Positions 43,001 to 49,433 of a stretch of DNA of 64,000 nucleotides are shown here, piece by piece. The notes under the pieces were generated by a model. It saw only the letters and a list, made by a program, of their open reading frames with translations. It searched no databases and was not told the DNA's origin. Each line of letters opens with the position of its first letter. Positions within the stretch are counted from its first letter, which is position 1. Location: positions 2,643,232 to 2,707,231 of the forward strand of contig NC_014228.1 of assembly GCF_000252955.1 (NCBI RefSeq), read 5' to 3'. The DNA comes from Xenorhabdus nematophila ATCC 19061. GTDB taxonomy: Bacteria > Pseudomonadota > Gammaproteobacteria > Enterobacterales > Enterobacteriaceae. The position numbers and the translations under genes were made by a program.

Positions 43001-45905
43001 AAATTATCCAGTTCCAGTGGCGAGCGAAAACAAGGAAGGTATAGAGCACACTCTGACGTTCCGTCAGGCCGTCGAAAAAGTGGAGTATCCGATCTCGTTG
43101 ATGGCCTATGAGCAGGGCAACAGTTTAATAATGAAATTAAGTTATGGTGAAGACTGGCTGACGGAAGAACAAGCCCGACGTTTGCTTTGTCAGCTCGAAC
43201 GTATTCTGCTCGCGGTAGCCTGCAACCCGAATCAGTCACATACGTCAATAACATACCTCAGTGAAGAAGAACGCCATACCCTGCTGCATATCTGGAACCA
43301 GACCGATGCGCTTTTTCCGCAGGATAAAACCCTGCCACAACTGTTCGAAGCTCAGGTGGAAAGGACACCGGATAATATCGCACTGGTGTTTGAAGGAGAC
43401 ACACTGACCTACCGCCAGCTTAACGAGCGGGCAAACCAACTGGCTCATCATCTGATTGCATTAGGGATTCGCCCGGACGACAGAGTGGCGATTTATGCCG
43501 AACGCAGTCTCTATTTGGTCGTGGGATTGTTGGCTATCCTCAAGGCCGGCGGTGCTTATGTGCCGCTTGATCCGGCACAGCCAAGCGAGCGGTTGGTCTA
43601 TATGCTTAAAGACTCCGCACCCGTTGCATTACTGACCCAAACAGCGTTGTTTGATACTCTGACCGGCACCCTGTCTGCGACATCCTTACTGGCAGATTCC
43701 TTATCAGTAAATTCATTACCGATCATCACACCGGACAATCAGGGATCGTTAATAACAGCCCTGCCGGATCACAATCCGAATATCGCAGAACTGACTGCCG
43801 ATCATCTGGCTTATGTTATCTATACTTCTGGTTCAACGGGTCAGCCCAAGGGCGTAATGAGCAGTCATCAAACCCTGTGTAATCGGTTATTGTGGTTCGT
43901 TCGTGATATTGCGATATCACCACTGGTGGCCGCACTGAAAACCAGTATCAGCTTTGTCGATTCAATCACCGAAACACTGGGTACGTTGCTGGCTGGCGGT
44001 AAGCTGGTGGTGTTCAACAACCATGACGTGAAAGATCCCATCCGTTTCAGTCAAGGTTTGCGCCGTTTCGGTGTCAATTATCTGGTGGTTGTACCTTCAC
44101 TGCTCAAGCTCTTGCTACAAAATCGCGATGATAGTGATTGTCTGAAACCAATTCGCCTATTAATTTGCAGCGGCGAACGACTCGCGCCTGAGCTGGCACG
44201 ACAGGTTGTGGCACATTACCCTAGGCTTCGGTTGCTCAATCTTTATGGTTCTTCTGAAATCAACGGCGATGCCACATGGTATGAATACCGTGCTGCTGAG
44301 GGTATACCGGAAGTCTCCGTGATCGGCAAGCCGATCGCCAATATCCAAAGCTATATCCTTGACGGCTCTGGTCAACCTGTTCCCATCGGAGTTACGGGTG
44401 AAATCTATATTGCTGGCCGAGGCGTCGCCCGTGGCTATCTGAACCGCCCGGAATTGACTGCCGAACGTTTTCTCATCGATCCATTCTCCCCACAACCTAA
44501 TGCACGTATGTTCAAAACGGGTGATCTCGGTCGCTGGCTGCCCGATGGTAATATTGAGTATCTCGGTCGCAATGACTTTCAGGTAAAAATCCGTGGTTAC
44601 CGCATTGAACTGGGGGAAGTTGAAAACGTCCTCACTTCTCACCCACAGGTAGAACAGGCGGTGGTAATCGACCATAATCACAAAGGGAATACCGTGCTGG
44701 TCGCGTATCTGGTGGCAGCTGGCGCACTGTCTGATGATACCCTGATCAGGTATCTCTCTTCCCGCCTGCCCGAATACATGCTGCCTGCCAGCTTTACTCG
44801 TGTTGAGTCCGTTCCATTGACCCTGAATGGTAAGCTAAACCGTCACGCCCTGCCTGAACCAATCTGGGGGGATCGTAACAATTATGCCGCGCCCCGCAAT
44901 GCACTGGAAACCCAGTTATGTACCCTTTGGCAGGAGATATTGGGGCTGCATCAGGTTGGTATCGACGATAATTTCTTCCGTATCGGTGGTAATTCCTTAA
45001 TAGCAATTAAGTTGACCACAGCGATACGCCATGAAACAGGCATTGATATTCCTTTGAATGTTTTATTTAACTGTAAATGTATTTCTTTGTTATCTCAATG
45101 GCTGACAACAAATAATGCAAAATTCAGTTTACTTAATTCCTTAACACCCAAATCAATTGCAACCAATAAATTGTTTATGGTTCATCCCGCTAATGCCGGT
45201 AGTGAAGTCTATGAATCTCTGGCAAATACCTTATCTGATGTGTATAAGTGCATAGGCATCGATAATTATAATCTTTGCACAGATAACCAAATAAATTCAC
45301 TTCACCAATTAGCTCAAATCTATATGGAGTTGATTCTGACAGAAACGTCTATTGATCAACCTATTCATATCCTGGGATGGTCATTAGGCGGACAATTAGC
45401 GATGGAAATTGCATTTAGATTAGAACAGCTTGGTGCAAAAAAAATTCAGCTGTTCTTATTAGATGCTATCATTAATAACGATGAGCTAGGAGAGCTCAGA
45501 AACAAATTAGATATGTCAAATAAATATCGGGAGATTACTGAAAAATTGCAGGAAATGGGAGCAAGCGACACTTATATCAATAAGGTATTGGAAGCAGTAC
45601 CATTTGAATTTGGCATAGCCAACTGCAATTTAAGCGGAAAACTATCCCACACAAACATCACGTTATTTAAAGCTGGTCAAATGAGTCCATTTAACAAAGA
45701 AGGGACTGGATTCACGATGAATCAATTGATAATAGAAACACCAGATAATAATATTTCGCAATGGACAACCAATCCATTAGTCATTAAATTGCTTCATGAT
45801 CGTTATCACGAAAATATTATCGAAGCTGTTTCCATTATCAGCACAGAAATAGTCAATACATTCGAAATTAAGGATAATATGACTATACCCTATGGACTAC
45901 AATAA
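31056..45905 (+). CDS. xneA: Four-module non-ribosomal peptide synthetase, xenematide type
   Basis: A 4949-residue NRPS. Approximate domains: C1 10-440 (HHIMIDG 145-151), A1 455-975, T1 (Ser1027), C2 1080-1500 (HH 1204-1205), A2 1520-2025, T2 (Ser2078), C3, A3, T3 (Ser3129 in GGDS), epimerase 3180-3600 (HHLIIDT at 3325; EGHGRE), C4 (HHCIADG at 3769), A4 4065-4595, T4 (Ser4647), thioesterase 4700-4935 (GWSLG, Ser4776). Specificity codes read by eye: A1 DFWNIGMVHK (threonine), A2 and A3 DGFAVAAVGK (aromatic-like), A4 VDTVISLGDK (close to the beta-alanine code VDWVISLADK). The leading C domain implies an acylated first residue. Acyl-Thr-aromatic-aromatic-beta-Ala closed by the thioesterase is the xenematide plan. 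No MbtH gene is nearby. The symbol is from memory. Confidence 0.92.
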   Translation: MRISENSLRPNLYPLHPSQEDVFYEQALYENNPIHNLNWYTVIEEEVDITLLQKVWNVLHQHIDMLRLRISVNADNEAIQYLEEQSKPEAIIFHDVAMQAEPEKSAILWMKQHLEIPMDYLKETPYQIFLIRLADEKYYFFTKIHHIMIDGVGLYRLHKYVHKSYKCFKHGTSIAWLSDIPQYLTTITKAREYLSTIHYEEDKKYWLNFLKENEIHQLTPYYKNTGPGNSTLILPLQTKKDLLVFCNEHKTNLLAVFSGLITIMMIELTGQQELVFNTITHGRREKAEKYVVGMQTSTYPVYCHISSTSSVIEQIKRMELALKDSYRHSKFPHSHLTRLASQHRFSLPNISIFYERFYESAAEITENQYHHLDEVFNIYPIVFRLKDYGYNQELKITIDYRQEYFSEPDISRILERSQNLFVALINNPALLVSELPILLEQERQTLLHIWNQPDIPYPQTCTLQQQFEAQAAARPDSVALVFEGETLTYRQLNERANQLAAVIRTQYQQQHNAPMPADTLVALYLDRSPEMVISILAVLKAGGAYVPISPQYPPERIRFILQDTASPCVVTQQQYLATLGEYTQTRVEPPVLIAADDQAVTKNQPPENPAPVNTAADLAYVIYTSGTTGQPKGVLQTHHNVVRLFAATQGDYQFDQNDTWVLYHAYTFDFSVWELWGALLYGGRLIIPTTEHTKDFGRFSRLCSDQKVTVLNQTPGAFYAFIEASLNMDAAFPHLRYVIFGGDKLNPVQLKPWWNRYGDQSPVLINMYGITETTVHVTYRKLTQDDAITASNIGRPLNDLSAYVLNHNGQPVPIGAPGELYIGGAGLARGYLNRPELTAERFVANPFATDKDKEYGYTRLYKTGDLVRWQPDGNLEYLGRNDFQVTIRGYRIELGEIESALALHPQIKQAVVIDCEHEGNKALVAYLVAKNTVVESELLNDKLIRYLSDHLPEYMLPASFTFIDSIPLTLNGKVDRRALPEPVWGNRDSYVAPRNALETRLCTLWQEVLGLERVGIEDNFFRIGGNSLTAVKLTAAIRRVLSTEVSLAQLFELKTIAGLITQMEQQTYTVIPHLPRERYPLSFAQERMLFIEQFEQGSDAYHIPYLVQLDKDACLPLLATAINRLAERHSVMKMVYHTNDDGQIYQQILHENLVIKSQSCGDINALLDTVRAEIATPFDLTTEPSLRLCHYPVSDSHYLLLLWHHIAIDGWSIDIFMAELAEIYQSLRENRDSQLAALDITYGDYAAWQRDYLQGDIRERQLTYWRQALASHESLALPTDYPRPAQVNYQGCNFSFGLNTRLSEQLRSLAKTQETTLYTVLLSAFYVTLAKLSGQNDIVLGTPTDNRHHAQTQPLIGMFVNSLVLRAQLQQTVSVEALIEQTHKQVAEAKAYQDMPFEQLLDALNIVRDTARHPIFQIMFGLQSFGENPSDNRLPFRPVTLDEPLYSPAKFDLSLFMSDGQTEITGCLNYAVSLFNETTIVRLTESYQRVLEAFVADQKQPLSALDILSAQERHTLLHTWNQTDAPYPQDKTLPQLFEAQVERTPDNGALVFEGATLTYRQLNERANQLACVIRERYQQQNNKTMPADTPIALYLDRSPEMVISILAVLKAGGAYVPISPVYPAERVQFILTDTAAPCVLTQQRHLATLAEYSQTLTAQPVLIAADDRTITAGRPVENPVRLNRPTDLAYIIYTSGTTGQPKGVMIEHKNVAHMVATQAEFFDATKRTKALMFAAYVFDGSVFELFSGLFNGLTIYLCSETERNAPAIARLIQRKNIEIAALPPAILKLLIGTELPSLQLLVTAGESPSLDFLAYFSQYSSVLNAYGPTEVTVGATGNVYQRGDIATNIGKAIHNVRLYVLDSDGNLSPVGAPGELYIGGAGLARGYLNRPELTAERFVANPFATDKDKEYGYTRLYKTGDLVRWRPDGKLEYLGRNDFQVKIRGYRIEPGEIESALASHPQVKQAVVIDREHNGNKVLAAYLVTEGSLSDDSLMGYLSSRLPEYMLPASFTFIDSIPLTLNGKVDRRALPEPVWVNRDSYVAPRNALETRLCTLWQEVLGLERVGIEDNFFRIGGNSLTAVKLTAAIRRVLATEISLAQLFELKTIAGLITQMEQQTYTVIPHLPRERYPLSFAQERMLFIEQFEQGSDAYHIPYLVQLDKDACLPLLATAINRLAERHSVMKMVYHSDDTGQIYQQILHENLVIKSQSCGDINTLLDTVRAEIATPFDLTTEPSLRLCHYPVSDSHYLLLLWHHIAIDGWSIDIFMAELAEIYQSLRENRDSQLAALDITYGDYAAWQRDYLQGDRRERQLTYWRQALASHESLALPTDYPRPAQVNYQGCNFSFGLNTRLSEQLRSLAKTQETTLYTVLLSAFYVTLAKLSGQNDIVLGTPTDNRHHAQTQPLIGMFVNSLVLRAQLQQTVSVEALIEQTHKQVAEAKAYQDMPFEQLLDALNIVRDTARHPIFQIMFGLQSFGENPSDNRLPFRPVTLDEPLYSPAKFDLSLFMSDGQTEITGCLNYAVSLFNETTIVRLTESYQRVLEAFVADQKQPLSALDILSAQERHTLLHTWNQTDAPYPQDKTLPQLFEAQVERTPDNGALVFEGATLTYRQLNERANQLACVIRERYQQQNNKTMPADTPIALYLDRSPEMVITILAVLKAGGAYVPISPVYPAERVQFILTDTAAPCVLTQQRHLATLAEYSQTLTAQPVLIAADDRTITAGRPVENPVRLNRPTDLAYIIYTSGTTGQPKGVMIEHKNVAHMVATQAAFFDATKRTKALMFAAYVFDGSVFELFSGLFNGLTIYLCSEKERNAPAIARLIQRENIEIAALPPAILKLLIGTELPSLQLLVTAGESPSLDFLAYFSQYSSVLNAYGPTEVTVGATGNVYQRGDIATNIGKAIHNVRLYVLDSDGNLSPVGAPGELYIGGAGLARGYLNRPELTAERFVANPFATDKDKEYGYTRLYKTGDLVRWRPDGKLEYLGRNDFQVKIRGYRIEPGEIESALASHPQVKQAVVIDREHNSHKVLAAYLVTDAMLSNEILVEHVSERLPEYMVPASFTFIDSIPLTLNGKVDRRALPEPVWGNRDSYVVPRNALETRLCAIWQEILGLERIGIEDNFFRIGGDSIVSIQLVSRLRQAGFSLQVKSIFEAPTVARLALLLAQSSFTENVVAEQGLLSGEFDLLPIQQTFFDWDLSNPHHWNQAFMIRVPGNIKSAQIEQALIMLAERHDMLRARFIDTGNGYRQRYSRFQGYSEIQDCSGEMPSSHPLLQHCDIRGLNKEEQHQQLTQWQNGFDYNNGPLWQAGHLTGYADGSARLFFAFHHLIIDTVSWRIIAEDMRLLLQGMTLPPKTSSYRQWVITVHRYAQQHQDEVPYWQQVIAGNDIKPAQDDLTRHLLSISAEMTDILLHEANTGYHTEINDLLLSALTLALQETFSQAVNHILLEGHGRESIDNTLDISETVGWFTTMYPVRLAMQTDMAETIIYTKEMLRTVPNKGIGYSTLHQAGHLTGDLPAISFNYLGQLGATSHQDWCITNDDCGAVTASENGSHLLLGINGAVQMGKLQFSVDSRLPQTRTAMFITAFEQALNHVIATGQKQAQSGGVKTPSDYGVEGLSVKRLCNLQQRYQIEALYPATSLQQGFIYHHLAHPQDDAYRVQMLLDYHTSVDFAIYQQAWSLTSLRFPILRTAFDWEEKILQIVTMDTSIGPANFKIKDISQLSEENRNKAIDEIQQHDRIRPFNLNQPGLIRFTLIKQDEQLITVLITQHHCIADGWSNPILLQTVHGYYNQLINGQTPRVVVEQAYLATQQYHLDHKAESDTYWSERKAQFQGANHFSALLSHHVDLTQIKTVEKPAEQRLTVQGNAYEQLKNMSRTQGVTLNVILQFAWHKLLHSYTGDEQTIVGTTVSGRDVPVDEIESSVGLYINTLPLMVQWDQTSSVAAVLQDIQKDIAALNSHSAVSLASLQSDGERLFHSLLIFENYPVPVASENKEGIEHTLTFRQAVEKVEYPISLMAYEQGNSLIMKLSYGEDWLTEEQARRLLCQLERILLAVACNPNQSHTSITYLSEEERHTLLHIWNQTDALFPQDKTLPQLFEAQVERTPDNIALVFEGDTLTYRQLNERANQLAHHLIALGIRPDDRVAIYAERSLYLVVGLLAILKAGGAYVPLDPAQPSERLVYMLKDSAPVALLTQTALFDTLTGTLSATSLLADSLSVNSLPIITPDNQGSLITALPDHNPNIAELTADHLAYVIYTSGSTGQPKGVMSSHQTLCNRLLWFVRDIAISPLVAALKTSISFVDSITETLGTLLAGGKLVVFNNHDVKDPIRFSQGLRRFGVNYLVVVPSLLKLLLQNRDDSDCLKPIRLLICSGERLAPELARQVVAHYPRLRLLNLYGSSEINGDATWYEYRAAEGIPEVSVIGKPIANIQSYILDGSGQPVPIGVTGEIYIAGRGVARGYLNRPELTAERFLIDPFSPQPNARMFKTGDLGRWLPDGNIEYLGRNDFQVKIRGYRIELGEVENVLTSHPQVEQAVVIDHNHKGNTVLVAYLVAAGALSDDTLIRYLSSRLPEYMLPASFTRVESVPLTLNGKLNRHALPEPIWGDRNNYAAPRNALETQLCTLWQEILGLHQVGIDDNFFRIGGNSLIAIKLTTAIRHETGIDIPLNVLFNCKCISLLSQWLTTNNAKFSLLNSLTPKSIATNKLFMVHPANAGSEVYESLANTLSDVYKCIGIDNYNLCTDNQINSLHQLAQIYMELILTETSIDQPIHILGWSLGGQLAMEIAFRLEQLGAKKIQLFLLDAIINNDELGELRNKLDMSNKYREITEKLQEMGASDTYINKVLEAVPFEFGIANCNLSGKLSHTNITLFKAGQMSPFNKEGTGFTMNQLIIETPDNNISQWTTNPLVIKLLHDRYHENIIEAVSIISTEIVNTFEIKDNMTIPYGLQ
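33908..40213 (+). repeat. Tandem 3153-bp duplication of an NRPS T-C-A unit
   Basis: Bases 33908-37060 and 37061-40213 are almost identical along their length (constant offset 3153 bp, 1051 codons). Translated differences are few, for example HTNDDG/HSDDTG, QGDI/QGDR, VISI/VITI, QAEFF/QAAFF and SETERN/SEKERN. A third partial copy of the A-domain end (ASFTFIDSIPLTLNGKVDRR) follows at 40214. The A1 C-terminal subdomain (from about 33500) is also nearly identical to those of A2 and A3. Confidence 0.95.
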
Positions 45906-45958
45906 CAGCGAAAAGCACTAATCAAGGTAGAGTGTTAGAAAACTTTTGACGTATTCTG

Positions 45959-45986
45959 AGCCGGGAAAGGATGGAAATTCCCGGCT
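45959..45986 (+). terminator. Candidate terminator of the NRPS gene
   Basis: AGCCGGGAA and TTCCCGGCT form a 9-bp stem 53 bp after the stop codon; the downstream sequence (TCTGAATTCC) is not a T-run, so efficiency is doubtful. Confidence 0.5.
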
Positions 45987-46007
45987 TCTGAATTCCCCAG
46001 TAGTTCA

Positions 46008-46047
46008 GTGCAGCCGACTTCTGACATTCTGTGCAGTCGCCTTCTGA
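46008..46047. repeat. Pair of 17-bp direct repeats resembling an insertion-sequence end
   Basis: GTGCAGCCGACTTCTGA (46008-46024) and GTGCAGTCGCCTTCTGA (46031-46047) are repeated at a 23-bp interval with two mismatches. Multiple short direct repeats like these occur at IS21-type element ends. No transposase gene is present. Confidence 0.45.
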
Positions 46048-46192
46048 AAATGACATGTGAATAACATCCTATATCAGAAGGCCAATTCCCTGTTACTTGT
46101 GGAGCATACAAAGAGGTTTGGTCAGATGTTCCCGGATTTAAAGATAACGACGTGATTAACCTTATCGGTGAGAACGAAAAGCAGGTCGTCGT

Positions 46193-46489
46193 TTAATATG
46201 ATCTGAAAGACAGATAACCAAATACAGCACGTTCAACTCTTTCCGTAAGCCCCGATTTGGCAGATTCACCATATTCACCTGCGGTATCAACCATGCCTTT
46301 GATTATTGCCATCACGTCTCACGTAGCAACCTGAATGTCAGCTTGTGGAAGAATATCGGGAGTCATCAGTAGTTCAGTCATGATATTGCGCAACTGTGTA
46401 TTCGCCCGCTGCACATCGCTATCAAAGGGTAAACGTGCCTCTTCAAAATCAAGCAACCGCGCCAAATATTGCGTCAAATCAGTTTTCAC
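46193..46489 (-). pseudogene. Broken gene fragment, possibly a TetR-type regulator C-terminus
   Basis: On the minus strand a frame begins within the end of cobB (GTG 46489) and reads [17 protein letters not shown], then QLRNIMTELLMTPDILPQ, ATxDVMAIIKGMVDTAGEYG and LTERVERAVFGYLSF. It is interrupted by one in-frame TGA (46321-46319) where CGA (Arg) would restore the frame. The helical ending with a KGMVDTAGE...RVERAVFGYL pattern resembles TetR/AcrR ligand domains, but the helix-turn-helix part is absent. It is therefore a truncated and nonsense-mutated relic. The family call is a guess; the in-frame stop is seen directly. Confidence 0.45.
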
Positions 46490-47309
46490 CTGCCTTGAAC
46501 TGATGAATTAATGACTGAATATATTCAGTCACCGTTTTACTGGCGTAACCATAGTGTTTTTCGTCGAATAAACTTTCGACTTGACTAGGTTCTAAATTCA
46601 GCTCAACAGTATGTGCGCCAGATAATTTGGCTTCATGCACAAAACCCGCTGCGGGATACACATGACCAGAAGTTCCGATAGCAATGAAAATATCAGCCTC
46701 ATTTAACGCAGCATAAATGCTTTCCATGCCCAACGGCATTTCCCCAAACCACACAACATGAGGACGTAATTGGGCGGGAAACTGGCAACAATGGCAACGA
46801 TCATCCATAGTCAGTTCATGCGTCCACTCAATCACTTGACCTGATTGACAGCAACGCACTTTCAATAATTCACCGTGCATATGCAAAACACGCTGACTTC
46901 CTGCTCGTTCATGCAGGTTGTCAATATTCTGTGTTACCAGCAGAAAATGGTCGCCAAGTACTTGTTCGAGTTCGGCCAACGCATAATGCGCGGGATTGGG
47001 TACAACTTCCGGCTGTTGGAGCTGTTCCCGGCGCGCATTGTAAAATGCCTGAACTAATTCAGGGTCACGTTGGAAACCTTCCGGAGTAGCAACATCTTCG
47101 ACCCGATGTTCTTCCCACAGGCCATCAGAAGAGCGAAATGTTCGAATGCCTGACTCAGCAGAGATCCCTGCCCCCGTCAGCACCACCACATGGGTTTTTT
47201 CTATTTTATTTGCCAATCGAATATCCCTGTAAAAATTTTGTCTATGTAATCGTTGACGCCGCAACCGTTTAATCCGACAGAATTTAACGTGCCGATAACG
47301 AACCCGCAT
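46479..47309 (-). CDS. cobB: NAD-dependent protein deacylase CobB (sirtuin)
   Basis: The 276-residue class III sirtuin (E. coli 279) removes acetyl and succinyl groups from lysines, for example on Acs. The NAD-binding [14 protein letters not shown], catalytic H145 (HMHGELLKV) and acyl-pocket residues Y90/R93 (FYNARR) are present. The zinc cysteines are found in VRCCQSG and CHCC. The basic N-terminal extension ([19 protein letters not shown]) matches the long E. coli form, supporting the ATG at 47309. E. coli nagK, normally between lolE and cobB, is missing. Confidence 0.95.
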   Translation of the reverse strand: MRVRYRHVKFCRIKRLRRQRLHRQNFYRDIRLANKIEKTHVVVLTGAGISAESGIRTFRSSDGLWEEHRVEDVATPEGFQRDPELVQAFYNARREQLQQPEVVPNPAHYALAELEQVLGDHFLLVTQNIDNLHERAGSQRVLHMHGELLKVRCCQSGQVIEWTHELTMDDRCHCCQFPAQLRPHVVWFGEMPLGMESIYAALNEADIFIAIGTSGHVYPAAGFVHEAKLSGAHTVELNLEPSQVESLFDEKHYGYASKTVTEYIQSLIHQFKAGEN

Positions 47310-47481
47310 ATGGTTATTTCCTTAGCAAAGGAGGTTTCCTTGAAATGCCCTTCCCGGATATCTGTTCCGCTCAGAACACGACCTGATAACACTGTTTCTG
47401 CCGATTCATTTTTATCTATTCGCTTTCGCCAATTCAAGGTAATAAATAGCGTGTTTAGATAGATGTTGATACGCTGACATA

Positions 47482-48732
47482 TTATTGACCACTCAAAATC
47501 CGCGCTGGATCAAGTTTGCTGGCCCGACGAGCGGGATACCAACTGGCCAACAAACTTAATATCAAGGCTGTCAGTAAAACATAAAAAACATCCATGACAT
47601 GCAGTTCCGATGGCAGAAAATCAATAAAATAGATATCCCCGGAAAGAAATTGTTGCCCAAGCAGCTTTTCCAACCCTTTCATCATCGTTGTCAAATTTAA
47701 TGATGTGAAAACCCCGACAACAGCACCAATAAAGCTGCCAATCATTCCTGTCAAAGATCCATACCATAAAAAGATCGCTCGGATATGACCATCTTTGGCA
47801 CCTAAGGTGCGTAATACAGCAATATCACTGCTTTTGTCTTTCACCGCCATAATCAGCGTTGAAATAATATTAAAGCAAGCCACACCAATCACCAGAACCA
47901 TAGCCAGATACATGATACTGCGTACCATCTGGATATCATTGTACATATAGCCGTAATCTTTTATCCATGTGCTGATATACACATATTGCCCGGTAGCGTT
48001 ACCTGCATCCCAAACACGCTGCTCTGCTGCAAAAACATCATCTGCTTTAATCGCAATACCCGTAATGGCATGACCATAGTCCAGATATTTCTGAGCATCA
48101 ACGAGGGGAACCAAGGCCAAACTGTGATCCAGTATACCACTCAACTGAAAAATACCGGCTACTTGTAAACGAATGCGCTTAGGTTGTAACAGTTTTAGAC
48201 TCGGATCACTATTCGGGATCATGACAGTCAGCCAATCACCCTGTTTTACATGCAGAGAATGCGCTACTCCCTGCCCTAAAATGACTTGATTCTTCCCTGC
48301 ACTGAACGTTTTCCATGCCCCATCACGCACAAACTGGGGAAGAGTACTGACATCTGATTCAGAGGCCAGATCCACACCACGAACCTGCACAGCATGAAGT
48401 TTCTCACCCCGTTCCATCAGGCCAGTAAACTCGATATAGGGAGAAGCGCCCGCAATGCCCGAAGTTCGTCTTACCCGTTCAAGTGATTGTTCCCAATCGT
48501 GAAAAGGCTGATTTACCGCATAAATCTGTCCGTGAGGCACAACAGAAAGTATTCTGTTATTCAATTCACGCTCAAAGCCGTTCATGGCACTCAGACCAAT
48601 AATCAGTACCGCAACACCGAGCATAATCCCCAGCGTTGAAATAACAGAAATCAAAGAAACCATGCCAGAACGACGGCGACCCTTGCTGAATCGTAATGCG
48701 GTAAATAACGCAAGAGGCAGATTGGCCATCAC
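47482..48732 (-). CDS. lolE: Lipoprotein-releasing ABC transporter permease LolE
   Basis: The 416-residue inner-membrane subunit has four TM helices (one near 25-48 and three after 270) and a large periplasmic MacB-like domain between. Together with LolC and LolD it extracts outer-membrane lipoproteins and passes them to LolA. The [20 protein letters not shown] helix, [12 protein letters not shown] and the C-terminal [22 protein letters not shown] are family hallmarks. It overlaps lolD by 4 bp in the lolCDE operon. Confidence 0.95.
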   Translation of the reverse strand: MMANLPLALFTALRFSKGRRRSGMVSLISVISTLGIMLGVAVLIIGLSAMNGFERELNNRILSVVPHGQIYAVNQPFHDWEQSLERVRRTSGIAGASPYIEFTGLMERGEKLHAVQVRGVDLASESDVSTLPQFVRDGAWKTFSAGKNQVILGQGVAHSLHVKQGDWLTVMIPNSDPSLKLLQPKRIRLQVAGIFQLSGILDHSLALVPLVDAQKYLDYGHAITGIAIKADDVFAAEQRVWDAGNATGQYVYISTWIKDYGYMYNDIQMVRSIMYLAMVLVIGVACFNIISTLIMAVKDKSSDIAVLRTLGAKDGHIRAIFLWYGSLTGMIGSFIGAVVGVFTSLNLTTMMKGLEKLLGQQFLSGDIYFIDFLPSELHVMDVFYVLLTALILSLLASWYPARRASKLDPARILSGQ

Positions 48733-49433
48733 ATCCCCCCCGTTAGGGTTAATTCATCCTGTAGATAGCCATCCCGCATTTCTACCTGGCGTGACAATCG
48801 GCTGGCTAATTTTAAATCATGTGTCACAACCAGAAATGCCGTACCATGCTGTTGATTCAACTCTTGTAAAAGTTGAAACACGCTGTCTGCATTATACTGA
48901 TCAAGATTGCCCGTCGGCTCATCTGCCAATACTAATGAAGGTTCATTTACCAATGCCCGGGCAATCGCAACACGCTGGCGTTCCCCGCCTGACAGCTCAG
49001 ACGGCCTGTGCTGTGCCCGCTGTTCCAGGCCAACGGCAGCCAGCATCTCCAGTGCCTTTTGCTGGGCCTGTTGACGTTTTTTGCCTCCAATCAATAGCGG
49101 CATGGCAATATTTTCCAACGCATTGAAATCAGGTAATAGATGATGAAACTGATAAATAAAACCAATTTCGTTATTCCGCAATTTTGCCCGGTTGGAAGAA
49201 GACATCTGATTCAAGGACTGCCCTTTAAAAATGACCTCACCTGTCGTAGGTGAATCCAAACCACCAAGCAAATGCAGCAGCGTACTTTTACCCGAACCCG
49301 AACTGCCGACTATCGCCATCATTTCTTTTTGCTGCATGGAAAAAGTGACGTTTTTCAACACCTCTGTGGAGATCTTTCCTTCCTGGTATTTTTTACACAG
49401 TTGATGACACAGCAATAAGGGTTGATTACTCAT
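48729..49433 (-). CDS. lolD: Lipoprotein-releasing ABC ATPase LolD
   Basis: The 234-residue ATPase powers LolCDE. Walker [10 protein letters not shown] (43-51), signature LSGGERQR, Walker [10 protein letters not shown] and the H-loop VVTHD are all intact. Translation overlaps both neighbours (lolC by 8 bp, lolE by 4 bp), so stoichiometric coupling is expected. Confidence 0.96.
   Translation of the reverse strand: MSNQPLLLCHQLCKKYQEGKISTEVLKNVTFSMQQKEMMAIVGSSGSGKSTLLHLLGGLDSPTTGEVIFKGQSLNQMSSSNRAKLRNNEIGFIYQFHHLLPDFNALENIAMPLLIGGKKRQQAQQKALEMLAAVGLEQRAQHRPSELSGGERQRVAIARALVNEPSLVLADEPTGNLDQYNADSVFQLLQELNQQHGTAFLVVTHDLKLASRLSRQVEMRDGYLQDELTLTGGM

Larger units (their letters stand above)
45906..46192. 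other. Right flank of the NRPS with degenerate sequence
   Basis: The region holds a hairpin (45959-45986), a pair of IS-end-like direct repeats (46008-46047) and a 43-codon open stretch without a start codon ending at 46196. No intact gene. Confidence 0.5.

Noticed and set aside
46065..46196. A 43-codon open stretch on the plus strand (reads CGAYKEVWSDVPGFKDNDVI and on to a TAA)
   Set aside because: It has no start codon or ribosome site and I recognise no family; protein-like composition suggests a relic but it cannot be supported as a gene.
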